Shown one piece after another: positions 1 to 8,384 of a stretch of DNA of 33,164 nt. The stretch covers positions 1-33,164 of the forward strand of contig CAJLYQ010000014.1 in NCBI GenBank assembly GCA_905210905.1. The letters run 5' to 3'. Source of the DNA: an uncultured Christensenella sp. GTDB lineage: Bacteria; Bacillota; Clostridia; Christensenellales; DTU072. The first letter of the stretch is position 1, and each line of letters begins with the position of its first letter. The position numbers and the translations under genes are program-made. Under the pieces are notes generated by a model. The model ran no database searches. It was not told the DNA's origin and saw nothing but the letters and a program-made list of their open reading frames with translations.

Positions 1-58
1 ATTTTTTTCTATATAATTTCAAAGATAACAAAATCAATAAACAGAGGAGGTGCGGAAA

Positions 59-247
59 ATGGCTGTACCGAAGTCCAAAGTATCTAAACAAAGAGGAAAT
101 ACGCGTTTTGCAAACTGGAAACTTAAGCCGCTTAACCTGGTTGAGTGCGCTCAGTGCCACGAATTGAAAAAATCGCATGAAGTTTGCCCTAAATGCGGAT
201 ATTATGACGGCAAACCCGTCGTAATCGCAGACAACGACAACAAGTAA
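59..247 (+). CDS. rpmF: 50S ribosomal protein L32
   Basis: Structural protein of the large ribosomal subunit, 62 residues, full length. The N-terminus MAVPKSKVSK is typical of L32, and four cysteines (C30, C33, C43, C46, two CxxC pairs) form the zinc-binding version of the protein. I chose the ATG at 59 rather than the in-frame GTG at 50 because the Shine-Dalgarno AGAGGAGG (43-50) sits 8 bases before the ATG and covers the GTG. A TATAAT at 12-17 could be a -10 box; its -35 would lie outside the window. rpmF followed by plsX is a common bacterial arrangement linking ribosome and phospholipid synthesis. Confidence 0.97.
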   Translation: MAVPKSKVSKQRGNTRFANWKLKPLNLVECAQCHELKKSHEVCPKCGYYDGKPVVIADNDNK

Positions 248-282
248 TTTAACGTTTGCGGTATCTACACATTATTAAAAAC

Positions 283-310
283 GAAATAGAGGACGGTGCG
301 CCTCTATTTC
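283..310 (+). terminator. Hairpin between rpmF and plsX
   Basis: Perfect 10-bp inverted repeat GAAATAGAGG (283-292) and CCTCTATTTC (301-310) with an 8-base loop. The following bases (TTGTAT) make only a weak U-tract, so this is probably an attenuator or a processing/stability hairpin that lets part of the rpmF transcript read into plsX. The hairpin is seen; its effect is inferred. Confidence 0.5.
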
Positions 311-333
311 TTGTATAAAAAAAGAGGTAAAAA

Positions 334-1341
334 ATGATAAAAATCGTTTTAGACGCATACGGCGGAGACTATGCGCCGAGCGAAATCGTTAAAGGCGCGA
401 TTAGCGCGGTAGAAGAAAAGGAAGGGTTTGAACTCGTTCTTTTCGGCAAAAAAGAAGAAGTAGAAAAAATTCTTTCCGAAAACGGTTATAACGGCAAAAG
501 AATTATCGTAATCGACGCGCCCGAAGTAATTACCAACGACGAAGTTCCTACCGAGGCGGTAAGAAAGAAAACGAATTCTTCGCTTGTGTCCGCATTGAAT
601 TACCTTAACGAAAACGACGACGCAAAGGGGTTCGTGTCGGCGGGAAGTACCGGCGCAGTGCTTACCGGAGCGGTTCTTCTTTTGAAAAGGATCCGCGGAG
701 TAAACAGACCTGCTCTTTGTCCGGTTTTGCCGACGGTTGCGGATAAAAACGTTTTACTTATGGACTGCGGAGCGAACGTCGAGCCTAAAGCGGTTAATCT
801 TTTACAATTCGCCATAATGGCAAGCGCATATTCTAAGAGCGTGCTCGGCATAGAAAACCCGAAAGTCGGACTTTTAAGTAACGGAACCGAAGAAAAGAAA
901 GGAAACACGCTCAATAAAGAAGCGTTTCCGATGCTGAAAGGCTGCGAAAAAATCGATTTTATCGGCAATATCGAAGGTCGCGACGTATTGTCAGGCGAGG
1001 TGGACGTCGTGATTTGCGACGGTTATTCGGGCAATATTTGCCTTAAATCGTGCGAAGGGACGGCGCTTACTATGTTTGAGTTAATCAAGAAGGGAATTTA
1101 CGCCGGTGGACTCAGAGCAAAACTCGGATATTGGTTGCTTAAACCCGTTTTTAAGGGAGTAAAGCATAAAATGGATTATAACGACAACGGCGGCGCGGTT
1201 TTGCTCGGTTTGAAAAAAATCGTCGTTAAATCGCACGGAAGTTCGAAAGCGAAAGCGATTAAAAATTCCGTTTTGCAGGTTAAGTCGCTTTACGACAGCA
1301 AAGTAATCGAAAAAATAGAAAATGAACTCGCAACTCGTTAA
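334..1341 (+). CDS. plsX: Phosphate acyltransferase PlsX
   Basis: Converts acyl-ACP and phosphate to acyl-phosphate, the acyl donor used by PlsY in the first step of membrane phospholipid synthesis. It acts as a peripheral protein at the membrane. The 335-residue length is normal. Family landmarks are the start IKIVLDAYGGDYAP, a conserved SAGSTGAVL near residue 102, the DCGANVEPK segment near residue 144, and CDGYSGNICLK near residue 228. An AGAGG ribosome site lies 7-12 bases before the ATG. The gene overlaps rnc by 20 bases, so the two are probably translated together. The fabD/fabG/acpP genes often found between plsX and rnc are absent here. Confidence 0.96.
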   Translation: MIKIVLDAYGGDYAPSEIVKGAISAVEEKEGFELVLFGKKEEVEKILSENGYNGKRIIVIDAPEVITNDEVPTEAVRKKTNSSLVSALNYLNENDDAKGFVSAGSTGAVLTGAVLLLKRIRGVNRPALCPVLPTVADKNVLLMDCGANVEPKAVNLLQFAIMASAYSKSVLGIENPKVGLLSNGTEEKKGNTLNKEAFPMLKGCEKIDFIGNIEGRDVLSGEVDVVICDGYSGNICLKSCEGTALTMFELIKKGIYAGGLRAKLGYWLLKPVFKGVKHKMDYNDNGGAVLLGLKKIVVKSHGSSKAKAIKNSVLQVKSLYDSKVIEKIENELATR

Positions 1342-2002
1342 TTTGTCCGAAGCGGAAAAAATAATCGGCTATAATTTCATCGATAAATCGCTGTTAAGGA
1401 CTGCGTTTACGCACTCTTCGTACACCAACGAGCATAAGTCGGCGGAGGATTATCAAAGGTTGGAGTTTTTGGGCGACGCCGTACTCGGACTCATTACCGG
1501 ACTGCGACTTTTTCATATTTTCCCATCCGCAAAAGAAGGCGAACTGACCAAAAGAAGGGCTGCGCTCGTGAGCGCGGAAACCCTTGCCGCGGTTATTGAC
1601 GAACTCGACCTTATAAAATATATGTCGGCAGGCGCAGGGCAGGCGACGCAAGACGTAATCCATTCGGAAAACGTAAAATGTGACCTTTTCGAAGCGATAA
1701 TCGGCGCGATAGTCGTGGATTGCGGAGATAAAATAGACGAAGCGGAACGTTTTATCGAAAGAAATCTTACTAAGTATTTTAATAAACCTTGTATCGATTA
1801 TAAGTCGAAAATTCTCGAATATTGTGCGAAGAAACATCTTAAATGTATAATCGATACCGAAAAAAACGACAACGTCAAACAACCGACGTTTACCGCAAAG
1901 ATTTACGTCGAAGATAAACTCGTCGCAACGGGATCGGGCAAAAGTAAAATTGCGTCCGAAAGAGTCGCTTGCCGTTTTTATTACGAAAGTTTAGGTTTGT
2001 AA
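1322..2002 (+). CDS. rnc: Ribonuclease III
   Basis: Double-stranded-RNA endonuclease that matures rRNA precursors and cuts structured mRNAs. The 226 residues comprise an N-terminal catalytic domain with the signature RLEFLGDAVLG (46-56), a second acidic patch DLFEAIIGAIVVD (about 121-133), and a C-terminal double-stranded RNA-binding domain (about 159-224) ending in GSGKSKIASERVAC. The start lies inside the end of plsX without a clear ribosome site, which suggests translational coupling. A strong terminator follows 23 bases after the stop. Confidence 0.97.
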   Translation: MNSQLVNLSEAEKIIGYNFIDKSLLRTAFTHSSYTNEHKSAEDYQRLEFLGDAVLGLITGLRLFHIFPSAKEGELTKRRAALVSAETLAAVIDELDLIKYMSAGAGQATQDVIHSENVKCDLFEAIIGAIVVDCGDKIDEAERFIERNLTKYFNKPCIDYKSKILEYCAKKHLKCIIDTEKNDNVKQPTFTAKIYVEDKLVATGSGKSKIASERVACRFYYESLGL

Positions 2003-2025
2003 CTTCTTTTGTTAAGTAAATAACT

Positions 2026-2050
2026 TCGTCCCTATCGGGACGATTTTTTT
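2026..2050 (+). terminator. Rho-independent terminator after rnc
   Basis: Stem TCGTCCC (2026-2032), loop TATC, stem GGGACGA (2037-2043), followed directly by seven T (2044-2050). It closes the rpmF-plsX-rnc unit and insulates the heat-shock promoter 33 bases downstream. Confidence 0.93.
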
Positions 2051-2082
2051 CTAAAAAAATTCTAAAAAAAGTATAAAATCAG

Positions 2083-2110
2083 TTGACAGCGGATAGAATA
2101 GTGATATAAT
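2083..2110 (+). promoter_or_regulatory. Sigma-A type promoter of the hrcA operon
   Basis: Consensus -35 TTGACA (2083-2088), a 16-base spacer, and consensus -10 TATAAT (2105-2110). Two runs of seven A (2053-2059 and 2064-2070), one helical turn apart, lie just upstream and resemble an UP-element or bent DNA. The start site predicted around 2116-2118 falls inside the CIRCE operator. Confidence 0.9.
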
Positions 2111-2113
2111 AGA

Positions 2114-2142
2114 GTTAGCAATCAAAGATAAGGACTGCTAAC
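2114..2142 (+). promoter_or_regulatory. CIRCE operator (HrcA binding site)
   Basis: Inverted repeat TTAGCAATC (2115-2123), 9-base spacer, GACTGCTAA (2133-2141), extended by a G-C pair at 2114/2142. The published CIRCE consensus is TTAGCACTC-N9-GAGTGCTAA. Each half here differs from it in one base, and the two halves mismatch each other at one pair. Its position over the transcription start, directly upstream of hrcA, supports autorepression of the chaperone operon. Confidence 0.92.
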
Positions 2143-2171
2143 AACAAGGCAAGCGAATTGCCAGAGGTAAA

Positions 2172-3215
2172 ATGTCTACGGATAAACTGTCTGAGAGAAA
2201 GCAGAAAATATTGAAAGCGGTGGTTGACGAATACATTGCCAGTGCTTCGCCTATTTCCAGCGGGGAAATTAAAGCGAAGCATTTTGACGATATAAGCAGC
2301 GCGACTATCCGTAACGAACTTTCGGCGCTCGAAGAGATGGGGTATCTTATTCAACCGCACGTTTCGAGCGGAAGAGTTCCGTCGAAAAAAGCGTATGCGT
2401 TGTACGTTGATAAGTTTATCAAAAAGCAAGCGCTTACCAAAAGAGAAATTGCTCTTATCGAATCAACGTTTGATAAGCGTTTCGGCGCGATAGAAGATCT
2501 TGTCAAGAACACTGCCAAAGTAATAAGCGACGTAACGAATTACACGTCGGTAATAGTTTTGAAGAACATTAACGACGTAGTGATCAAAGCGGTAAAACTC
2601 GTTGAACTCGACGAACATACCGCGCTCGTGGTTATTATTACGGATAGCGGAATAATAAGAGATAACGTAATAAATCTTACGCAACATCTCGACGCGGCGT
2701 ACGTTAAAGATGCAAACGCCCTTATAAACAAGATTTTCTCCGGGAAAAGCGTAAGCGAAATAACCGAAAAAGAAAATCTCGTGGAAGACGAGTTAAAAGA
2801 CTTTCGCGAACTTTTAGACAATATACTTTCGATACTCGTTTCTTACGCCGAAAAAGACGACGCAAACGTTTACGTCGAAGGGCAAAGTAAATTTCTCGAA
2901 TCGCCCGATCAGGATCTCGTGTCTACGAAGAACTTCCTTGAAGTCGTCGATACGAAGAGCCAACTTGCCGATTTTATCGAAGACGGAGCAGAACTCGAGT
3001 TTAACGTTAAGATAGGCAAGGACGAGAAAGGCGGAATCGACAAATGCGCCATAGTGACGGCTAAATACAGTTACAACGGCAAAGAACTCGGTTGCGCGGG
3101 AGTGATCGGACCGGAGAGAATGAATTACGGCAAGGTTTTGAGCGTGCTCGATTATATTAAGAAAACGCTTAACGGCATTGACGGAAAAAAAGACGGAGGT
3201 AATGATGACAGATAA
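2172..3215 (+). CDS. hrcA: Heat-inducible transcription repressor HrcA
   Basis: Represses chaperone operons by binding CIRCE; in the known model its activity depends on GroEL. The 347 residues start with a winged-helix DNA-binding domain (about 1-75) holding ISSATIRNELSALEEMGYL and SSGRVPSKKAYALYVD, followed by the GAF-like HrcA domain, and end with a conserved VIGPERMNYGKVLSVLDYI. A ribosome site AGAGG lies 5 bases before the ATG. It is the first gene of the operon and its own operator lies 30 bases upstream. It overlaps grpE by 11 bases. Confidence 0.97.
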   Translation: MSTDKLSERKQKILKAVVDEYIASASPISSGEIKAKHFDDISSATIRNELSALEEMGYLIQPHVSSGRVPSKKAYALYVDKFIKKQALTKREIALIESTFDKRFGAIEDLVKNTAKVISDVTNYTSVIVLKNINDVVIKAVKLVELDEHTALVVIITDSGIIRDNVINLTQHLDAAYVKDANALINKIFSGKSVSEITEKENLVEDELKDFRELLDNILSILVSYAEKDDANVYVEGQSKFLESPDQDLVSTKNFLEVVDTKSQLADFIEDGAELEFNVKIGKDEKGGIDKCAIVTAKYSYNGKELGCAGVIGPERMNYGKVLSVLDYIKKTLNGIDGKKDGGNDDR

Positions 3216-3741
3216 AGAAGAAAAAGTCGTTACGGAAGATAATACAGAGGCGGTGGAAACGAGCGACGAAGAAATAGCCGTGGAAGAACCCGTCGTTATC
3301 GAAAACAAACCGAGCGAAGACGAAACGCAAAAAAAGATTAACGAATATAAAGATATTGCGCAAAGGCTTCAGGCGGAGTTCGATAATTATCGCAAACGTA
3401 ACAACGAGAGCGTCAGAGTTGCTCGAAACGACGGAATAAACGACGTTGTAATCGCATTGTTCCCGATACTTGATAACTTTGAACGCGGACTTGCGGCGAT
3501 CGAAGACGAAGCGGCGAAAAGCGGAATGGAACTTATATACAAACAAACAGTTGCGCTCCTTAATAAATTCGACGTGGAAGAAATCGACGCGCTTGGCAAG
3601 GAATTCGACCCGAAACTTCATCACGCGATAGCGCAATGCGAAGAAGAAGGCAAAACCGATATCGTAGTCGAAGTTTACCAAAAGGGTTATAAAAGAAAAG
3701 ATAAGGTACTCAGACCTAGTATGGTAAAAGTAGCCAGATAA
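3205..3741 (+). CDS. grpE: Nucleotide exchange factor GrpE
   Basis: Releases ADP from DnaK and so resets the Hsp70 folding cycle. The product is 178 residues. An acidic, disordered N-terminus (about 1-45) is followed by the long dimer-forming helix (RLQAEFDNYRKR) and the head domain with PILDNFERGL, KEFDPKLHHAI and the C-terminal GYKRKDKVLRPSMVKV. Two adjacent ATGs exist at 3202 and 3205. I chose 3205 because GGAGG (3195-3199) then lies 5 bases upstream instead of 2. The start is inside the end of hrcA. Confidence 0.95.
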   Translation: MTDKEEKVVTEDNTEAVETSDEEIAVEEPVVIENKPSEDETQKKINEYKDIAQRLQAEFDNYRKRNNESVRVARNDGINDVVIALFPILDNFERGLAAIEDEAAKSGMELIYKQTVALLNKFDVEEIDALGKEFDPKLHHAIAQCEEEGKTDIVVEVYQKGYKRKDKVLRPSMVKVAR

Positions 3742-3772
3742 ATAGAAATCAGATAAAAGGAGATTATGTATT

Positions 3773-5593
3773 ATGTCTAAAATAATTGGTATTGACTTAG
3801 GAACCACTAACTCGTGCGTAGCCGTTATGGAAGGCGGCGAAGCGGTTGTTATACCGAACGCGGAAGGCGGAAGAACCACCCCGTCCGTAGTCGGATTTGC
3901 AAAAGACGGACAAAGACTTGTAGGACAAGTCGCTAAAAGACAGGCGGTTGTTAACCCCGAAAAAACCATTTCTTCGATCAAGAGAGAGATGGGCACTTCC
4001 TACAAAGTAAACATTGACGGAAAGAGTTATACTCCTCAGGAAATTTCCGCTATGATACTTTCCAAACTTAAAGCGGACGCGGAAGCGTATCTCGGACAAA
4101 AAGTAACTCAGGCGGTTATCACCGTACCTGCTTACTTCTCCGACAGCCAAAGACAGGCAACTAAAGACGCAGGCAAGATTGCCGGACTGGAAGTTTTGAG
4201 AATAATAAACGAACCTACCGCGGCTGCGCTCAGTTACGGTCTTGATAAAGACGGAAAGAACCAGAAAATCCTTATTTACGACCTTGGCGGCGGCACGTTC
4301 GACGTAAGTATTCTCGAACTCGGCGACGGCGTATTCGAAGTTCTCGCAACGAACGGCGACACCAGACTCGGCGGCGACGATTTCGATAACGAGATTATGA
4401 AATGGATCGTATCCGAATTCAAAAAGAACGAAGGTATCGATCTTTCTACCGATAAAATGGCGATGCAACGTATCAAAGAAGCGGCCGAAAGAGCGAAAAT
4501 CGAACTTAGCGGCGTAACGAAAGCGAATATCAACCTTCCGTTTATCACCGTCGGACCTAACGGACCTTTGCATATAGATATGGATCTTACCAGAGCGAAA
4601 TTCGACGATATGACCGCTTTCCTCGTAAACAAAACCATTGCTCCTACGCAGCAGGCTCTTAAAGACGCAGGAATTACCGCTGCACAAATCGACAAAGTTG
4701 TTTTGGTCGGCGGTTCGACGCGTATCCCCGCGGTATGCGAAGCGGTTAAGAAGATGACAGGTAAAGAACCTTATAAAGGAATCAACCCGGACGAATGCGT
4801 TGCTCTCGGCGCGGCTATTCAGGGCGGCGTTCTTGCAGGCGACGTTAAAGACGTACTTCTTCTCGACGTAACTCCGTTGTCTTTGGGTATCGAAACTATG
4901 GGCGGTGTGTTTACCAAACTTATCGACAGAAACACCACCATTCCTACCAAGAAATCGCAAATATTCAGCACTGCAAGCGACAATCAGACCAGCGTTGATA
5001 TTCACGTACTGCAAGGTGAAAGAGCGATGGCTGCCGATAATAAGACGCTCGGCAGATTCGAACTTACCGGAATTCCGCCGGCAATGCGCGGAGTACCGCA
5101 GATCGAAGTTACTTTCGATATCGACGCAAACGGTATAGTAAGCGTTACCGCGGTAGACAAAGGAACGGGCAAATCCAACAACATCACGATTACCGCTTCG
5201 ACCAACCTTACCGAAGACGATATCGACAAAGCGGTTAAAGAAGCCGAAAAATATGCGGAAGAAGACAAACAGCGTAAAGAACTTATCGAACTTAAGAACA
5301 ACGCGGAACAACTTATTCTCGCTATCGACAAGACTCTTACCGAATCGGGCGATAAACTCAGCGACGAAGACAAAGTAACGCTTGAAAATGCCAGCAAAGA
5401 AGCGAAAGAAGCGCTTAACAAAGCAACGACCGTTGACGAAGTTAAGAACGTAACCGAAACTTTGAGCAAAGCAACGAATCCTATCTTCACCAAATTGTAT
5501 CAACAAGCGCAAGCAAACAACGGAGGACAAGGCGGGGCTAACGGCGGAGCGGCAGACGACACCATCAACATCAACCCCGATGATATTAAATAA
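3773..5593 (+). CDS. dnaK: Molecular chaperone DnaK (Hsp70)
   Basis: ATP-driven cytosolic chaperone that binds exposed hydrophobic peptide segments. It is full length at 606 residues. The nucleotide-binding domain shows IGIDLGTTNSCVAV at the start, DLGGGTFDVSILE near residue 170 and a VGGSTRIP segment near 312. The substrate-binding domain follows (VTPLSLGIETMGG near 368), then a helical lid and a Gly-rich tail ending in DDIK. It lacks the roughly 23-residue N-terminal insertion of Gram-negative DnaK, which supports a Firmicutes host. An AAAGGAGA site lies upstream. Its stop codon overlaps the dnaJ start by one base. Confidence 0.99.
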   Translation: MSKIIGIDLGTTNSCVAVMEGGEAVVIPNAEGGRTTPSVVGFAKDGQRLVGQVAKRQAVVNPEKTISSIKREMGTSYKVNIDGKSYTPQEISAMILSKLKADAEAYLGQKVTQAVITVPAYFSDSQRQATKDAGKIAGLEVLRIINEPTAAALSYGLDKDGKNQKILIYDLGGGTFDVSILELGDGVFEVLATNGDTRLGGDDFDNEIMKWIVSEFKKNEGIDLSTDKMAMQRIKEAAERAKIELSGVTKANINLPFITVGPNGPLHIDMDLTRAKFDDMTAFLVNKTIAPTQQALKDAGITAAQIDKVVLVGGSTRIPAVCEAVKKMTGKEPYKGINPDECVALGAAIQGGVLAGDVKDVLLLDVTPLSLGIETMGGVFTKLIDRNTTIPTKKSQIFSTASDNQTSVDIHVLQGERAMAADNKTLGRFELTGIPPAMRGVPQIEVTFDIDANGIVSVTAVDKGTGKSNNITITASTNLTEDDIDKAVKEAEKYAEEDKQRKELIELKNNAEQLILAIDKTLTESGDKLSDEDKVTLENASKEAKEALNKATTVDEVKNVTETLSKATNPIFTKLYQQAQANNGGQGGANGGAADDTININPDDIK

Positions 5594-6753
5594 TGGCTGA
5601 AACTAAAAACTATTATGACGTTTTAGGCGTTTCAAAAACAGCGAGTGCGGACGAAATTAAGTCCGCATATCGCCGTTTGGCGAAAAAATATCATCCGGAC
5701 GTGTATGCGACCGCCGATGAAAAAACGAAGAAAGACGCCGAAGCGAAATTCAAAGAAATAACGCACGCATACGACGTGTTAAGCGATCCGCAAAAGAAAG
5801 CGGCATACGATCAGTACGGCAGCGAAGAAGGTCCCACGTTCAGCGGCGGTGGAAACCCGTTCGGAGAAGGAAGTCCTTTCGGCGGCGGTTTTGAAGATAT
5901 TTTCAGTAATATTTTCAGCGGTTTTACCGGCGGCGGACGTTCGAACGCTCAGGCTAGAAGGGAAGCGAACGGCGACGATATAGAATGTGCGGTTAACCTT
6001 ACCTTTAAGGAAGCGTGTTTCGGCGTTAAAGAAAAAGAAATTATCTTTAACCGTATGGAAAGATGCTCGACGTGTAACGGCACCGGATCGAAGTCGCCCA
6101 CCGGAGTGCAGACCTGTACGCAGTGCAACGGTACGGGTACGGTTACGATGCAACAACGTACGCCTTTCGGCGTAATGCAAACGAGAACCGTTTGTCCGAA
6201 ATGTCACGGCGAAGGTAAAATTATTCTCGAAAAATGCCCCGATTGCTTAGGAAAAGGCGTTATTCGCAAACAACGCAGACTTAAAGTCAATATCCCGGCA
6301 GGGGTAGACAACGGCAACACGATGACGATTGCCGGCGAAGGTTGCGCTCCCGTAGGCGGAAAAGGCGCAAACGGAAATCTTTTCCTTATTTTCAAAGTTG
6401 CGTCCCATCCCGTGTTCATCAGAGAAGGGGTAAATATCAGTTACGAACTTCCTATTACGATGACGCAAGCGGCGCTCGGAGCAAGAATATCCGTTCCTAC
6501 GCTTGACGGTACGACAACGGTGGATATACCCGAAGGAACGCAGAACGGAACGGTAATAAGAGTGCGCGGCAAAGGCGTAAAGAATTTGCGCAAAGACACT
6601 TACGGCGATATGTACATTCACGTTATTGTCGACGTTCCGAAATCGCTTAACCTTAAACAAAAAGCCGCACTTCGCGAAGCGGAAGAACTTCTTGCAAAGG
6701 CGAAGTACGACCAAGTAGACAGATTCAATAAAAAATTGCGGGAAATGCAGTAA
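5593..6753 (+). CDS. dnaJ: Chaperone DnaJ (Hsp40, type I)
   Basis: Delivers clients to DnaK and stimulates its ATPase. The 386 residues include a J domain with the HPD triad at 34-36, a Gly/Phe-rich linker (about 75-120), and four zinc-binding CxxCxGxG motifs between residues 158 and 222 (CSTCNGTG, CTQCNGTG, CPKCHGEG, CPDCLGKG). C-terminal substrate-binding domains and a short dimerisation segment follow. All elements of a type I DnaJ are present. It overlaps dnaK by one base and prmA by one base. Confidence 0.98.
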   Translation: MAETKNYYDVLGVSKTASADEIKSAYRRLAKKYHPDVYATADEKTKKDAEAKFKEITHAYDVLSDPQKKAAYDQYGSEEGPTFSGGGNPFGEGSPFGGGFEDIFSNIFSGFTGGGRSNAQARREANGDDIECAVNLTFKEACFGVKEKEIIFNRMERCSTCNGTGSKSPTGVQTCTQCNGTGTVTMQQRTPFGVMQTRTVCPKCHGEGKIILEKCPDCLGKGVIRKQRRLKVNIPAGVDNGNTMTIAGEGCAPVGGKGANGNLFLIFKVASHPVFIREGVNISYELPITMTQAALGARISVPTLDGTTTVDIPEGTQNGTVIRVRGKGVKNLRKDTYGDMYIHVIVDVPKSLNLKQKAALREAEELLAKAKYDQVDRFNKKLREMQ

Positions 6754-7667
6754 TGAAATGGTATGAAATTACGGTAAATACTAACTCTGAAAGCACGGAT
6801 TTAATTGCCGATGCTTTCTTTGCTATCGGGTGTTTGGGCGGCGTTAAAATCATCGATAAAAACGACGTTTTGGACGCACTGAAAAGCAATATGCTTTGGG
6901 ATTACATAGACGAATCTTTGCTTAAAAACAGCGAAATTGCGAAAGTAAGCGGTTTTTGCACCGAAGAAGAACTTAAAACCAAACTTGCCGAACTGAGAGA
7001 GATAATAGAATCGAACCGTTATCCGGCAGGAGAAATCACCGTCGGTGAAGTCGACGACGAAAGTTGGTACGAAAGTTGGAAAAAATACTATGCGCCCATA
7101 GAAATCGGCAGATACGTAATCGTTCCTAAATGGATTAACTACGAACCGAAGGAGGGTTTTGTTAAAATCCTTATCGATCCGGGTATGGCGTTCGGAACGG
7201 GCGAGCACGAATCCACAAAAATGTGCCTTATGCTTTTGAGCGACGTCGAAGTAAAAGACAAAGACGTGATAGACGTAGGAACGGGAAGCGGAATTCTCGG
7301 CGTTGCGGCGATGCTCAGCGGCGCGAAAAGTTGTTATATGTGCGATATCGACAGCGTTGCTGTAAAAGCCGCTACCGAAAATGCCGCGCTTAACGGAGTA
7401 GACGATAAAGTCAATATCGAATTAGCCGATTTGCTTACAAAAGAAGAAAAAACCGCAGATATTATTCTTGCAAACCTTACCGCAGATATATTGATAAGAC
7501 TTTCTTCCGACCTGACGAAGCATATTCGTAAAGGTGGCACGCTAATTTGTTCGGGCATAATCCACGAAAGAAAACAAGAAGTGATCGACGCGTTTATCAA
7601 AGCGGGACTGACGCTTGTCGACGCAAAAAAGATGGGCGAATGGAACGGTTTGCGTTTTATTTATTGA
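6753..7667 (+). CDS. prmA: Ribosomal protein L11 methyltransferase
   Basis: S-adenosylmethionine-dependent enzyme that methylates lysines and the N-terminus of ribosomal protein L11. The 304 residues hold the family loop DPGMAFGTGEHEST (142-155), the SAM-binding motif DVGTGSGILG (174-183) and the ANLTADIL motif near residue 240. The start overlaps the dnaJ stop. The order dnaJ-prmA-rsmE-mtaB is common in Firmicutes, so the assignment has both sequence and context support. Confidence 0.96.
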   Translation: MKWYEITVNTNSESTDLIADAFFAIGCLGGVKIIDKNDVLDALKSNMLWDYIDESLLKNSEIAKVSGFCTEEELKTKLAELREIIESNRYPAGEITVGEVDDESWYESWKKYYAPIEIGRYVIVPKWINYEPKEGFVKILIDPGMAFGTGEHESTKMCLMLLSDVEVKDKDVIDVGTGSGILGVAAMLSGAKSCYMCDIDSVAVKAATENAALNGVDDKVNIELADLLTKEEKTADIILANLTADILIRLSSDLTKHIRKGGTLICSGIIHERKQEVIDAFIKAGLTLVDAKKMGEWNGLRFIY

Positions 7668-7670
7668 TTT

Positions 7671-8384
7671 ATGGACTTAAAACGTTTCTTTTGCGATGAA
7701 AAAATCAACGGCGATACCGTCGTCCTTACGGGCGACGAGTTTTATCACGCCGTGAAAGTAACTCGCCATAAAGTCGGTTACAAACTCGTAGTTTCAGACA
7801 ACGACGGGTTCGATTATTTATGCACGATTACCGAAATCGGAAAAGATTTTCTTACGGCGAAAATCGAAGAAAAAACGCTTAATCCCGTCGAATCGGATTT
7901 TACGCTGAATTTATACATAGGGAACAATAAAGATCTGGATGTTGTAGTTCAAAAAGCCGTAGAACTCGGCGTGAAGACCGTTATACCGTTCGTTTCACAG
8001 CATTGCAACGTAAAAAAAGTCAACGGAGAAAGACTAGATAAAATCGTAACGGAAAGCAGTAAACAATGCGGAAGAGCGATTAAAGCAATCGTTCGGGAGC
8101 AAATAGATTTCGATAAAGTCGTCGAAGAAACGAAAAACGGTAATACTTATCTTTTTTACGAATACGAGAGCGAAAACAAAGTTGCTGACTCGAAAATAGA
8201 TTTCGACAAGGGAATTAACGTTATTATCGGGCCGGAAGGCGGTTTTTCCGAAGAAGAAATAAAAAAAGTGAGAGAAAACGGAATAAAGACGTACACTCTC
8301 GGCAAACGGATTATGAGAGTTTGCACCGCCGTAGTGGCGTCGTGCGTGCTTGTAAACGAGAAAGCGGACGGTGCTAAGAAATGA
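7671..8384 (+). CDS. rsmE: 16S rRNA (uracil-1498-N3)-methyltransferase
   Basis: SPOUT-fold methyltransferase that modifies U1498 of 16S rRNA in the decoding region. The 237 residues have an N-terminal PUA-like domain and a C-terminal knot with GPEGGFSEEE (187-196) and LGKRIMRVCTA (210-220). Family members usually read ILRTETA at the latter site; here the Glu position is Cys, a notable change beside the SAM pocket. The gene starts 3 bases after prmA and overlaps mtaB by 4 bases. Confidence 0.94.
   Translation: MDLKRFFCDEKINGDTVVLTGDEFYHAVKVTRHKVGYKLVVSDNDGFDYLCTITEIGKDFLTAKIEEKTLNPVESDFTLNLYIGNNKDLDVVVQKAVELGVKTVIPFVSQHCNVKKVNGERLDKIVTESSKQCGRAIKAIVREQIDFDKVVEETKNGNTYLFYEYESENKVADSKIDFDKGINVIIGPEGGFSEEEIKKVRENGIKTYTLGKRIMRVCTAVVASCVLVNEKADGAKK

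Noticed and set aside
3797..5530. 577-codon open frame antisense to dnaK, and similar long antisense frames elsewhere
   Set aside because: Caused by codon bias in highly conserved genes; no ribosome sites, no recognisable domains, and full overlap with certain genes.
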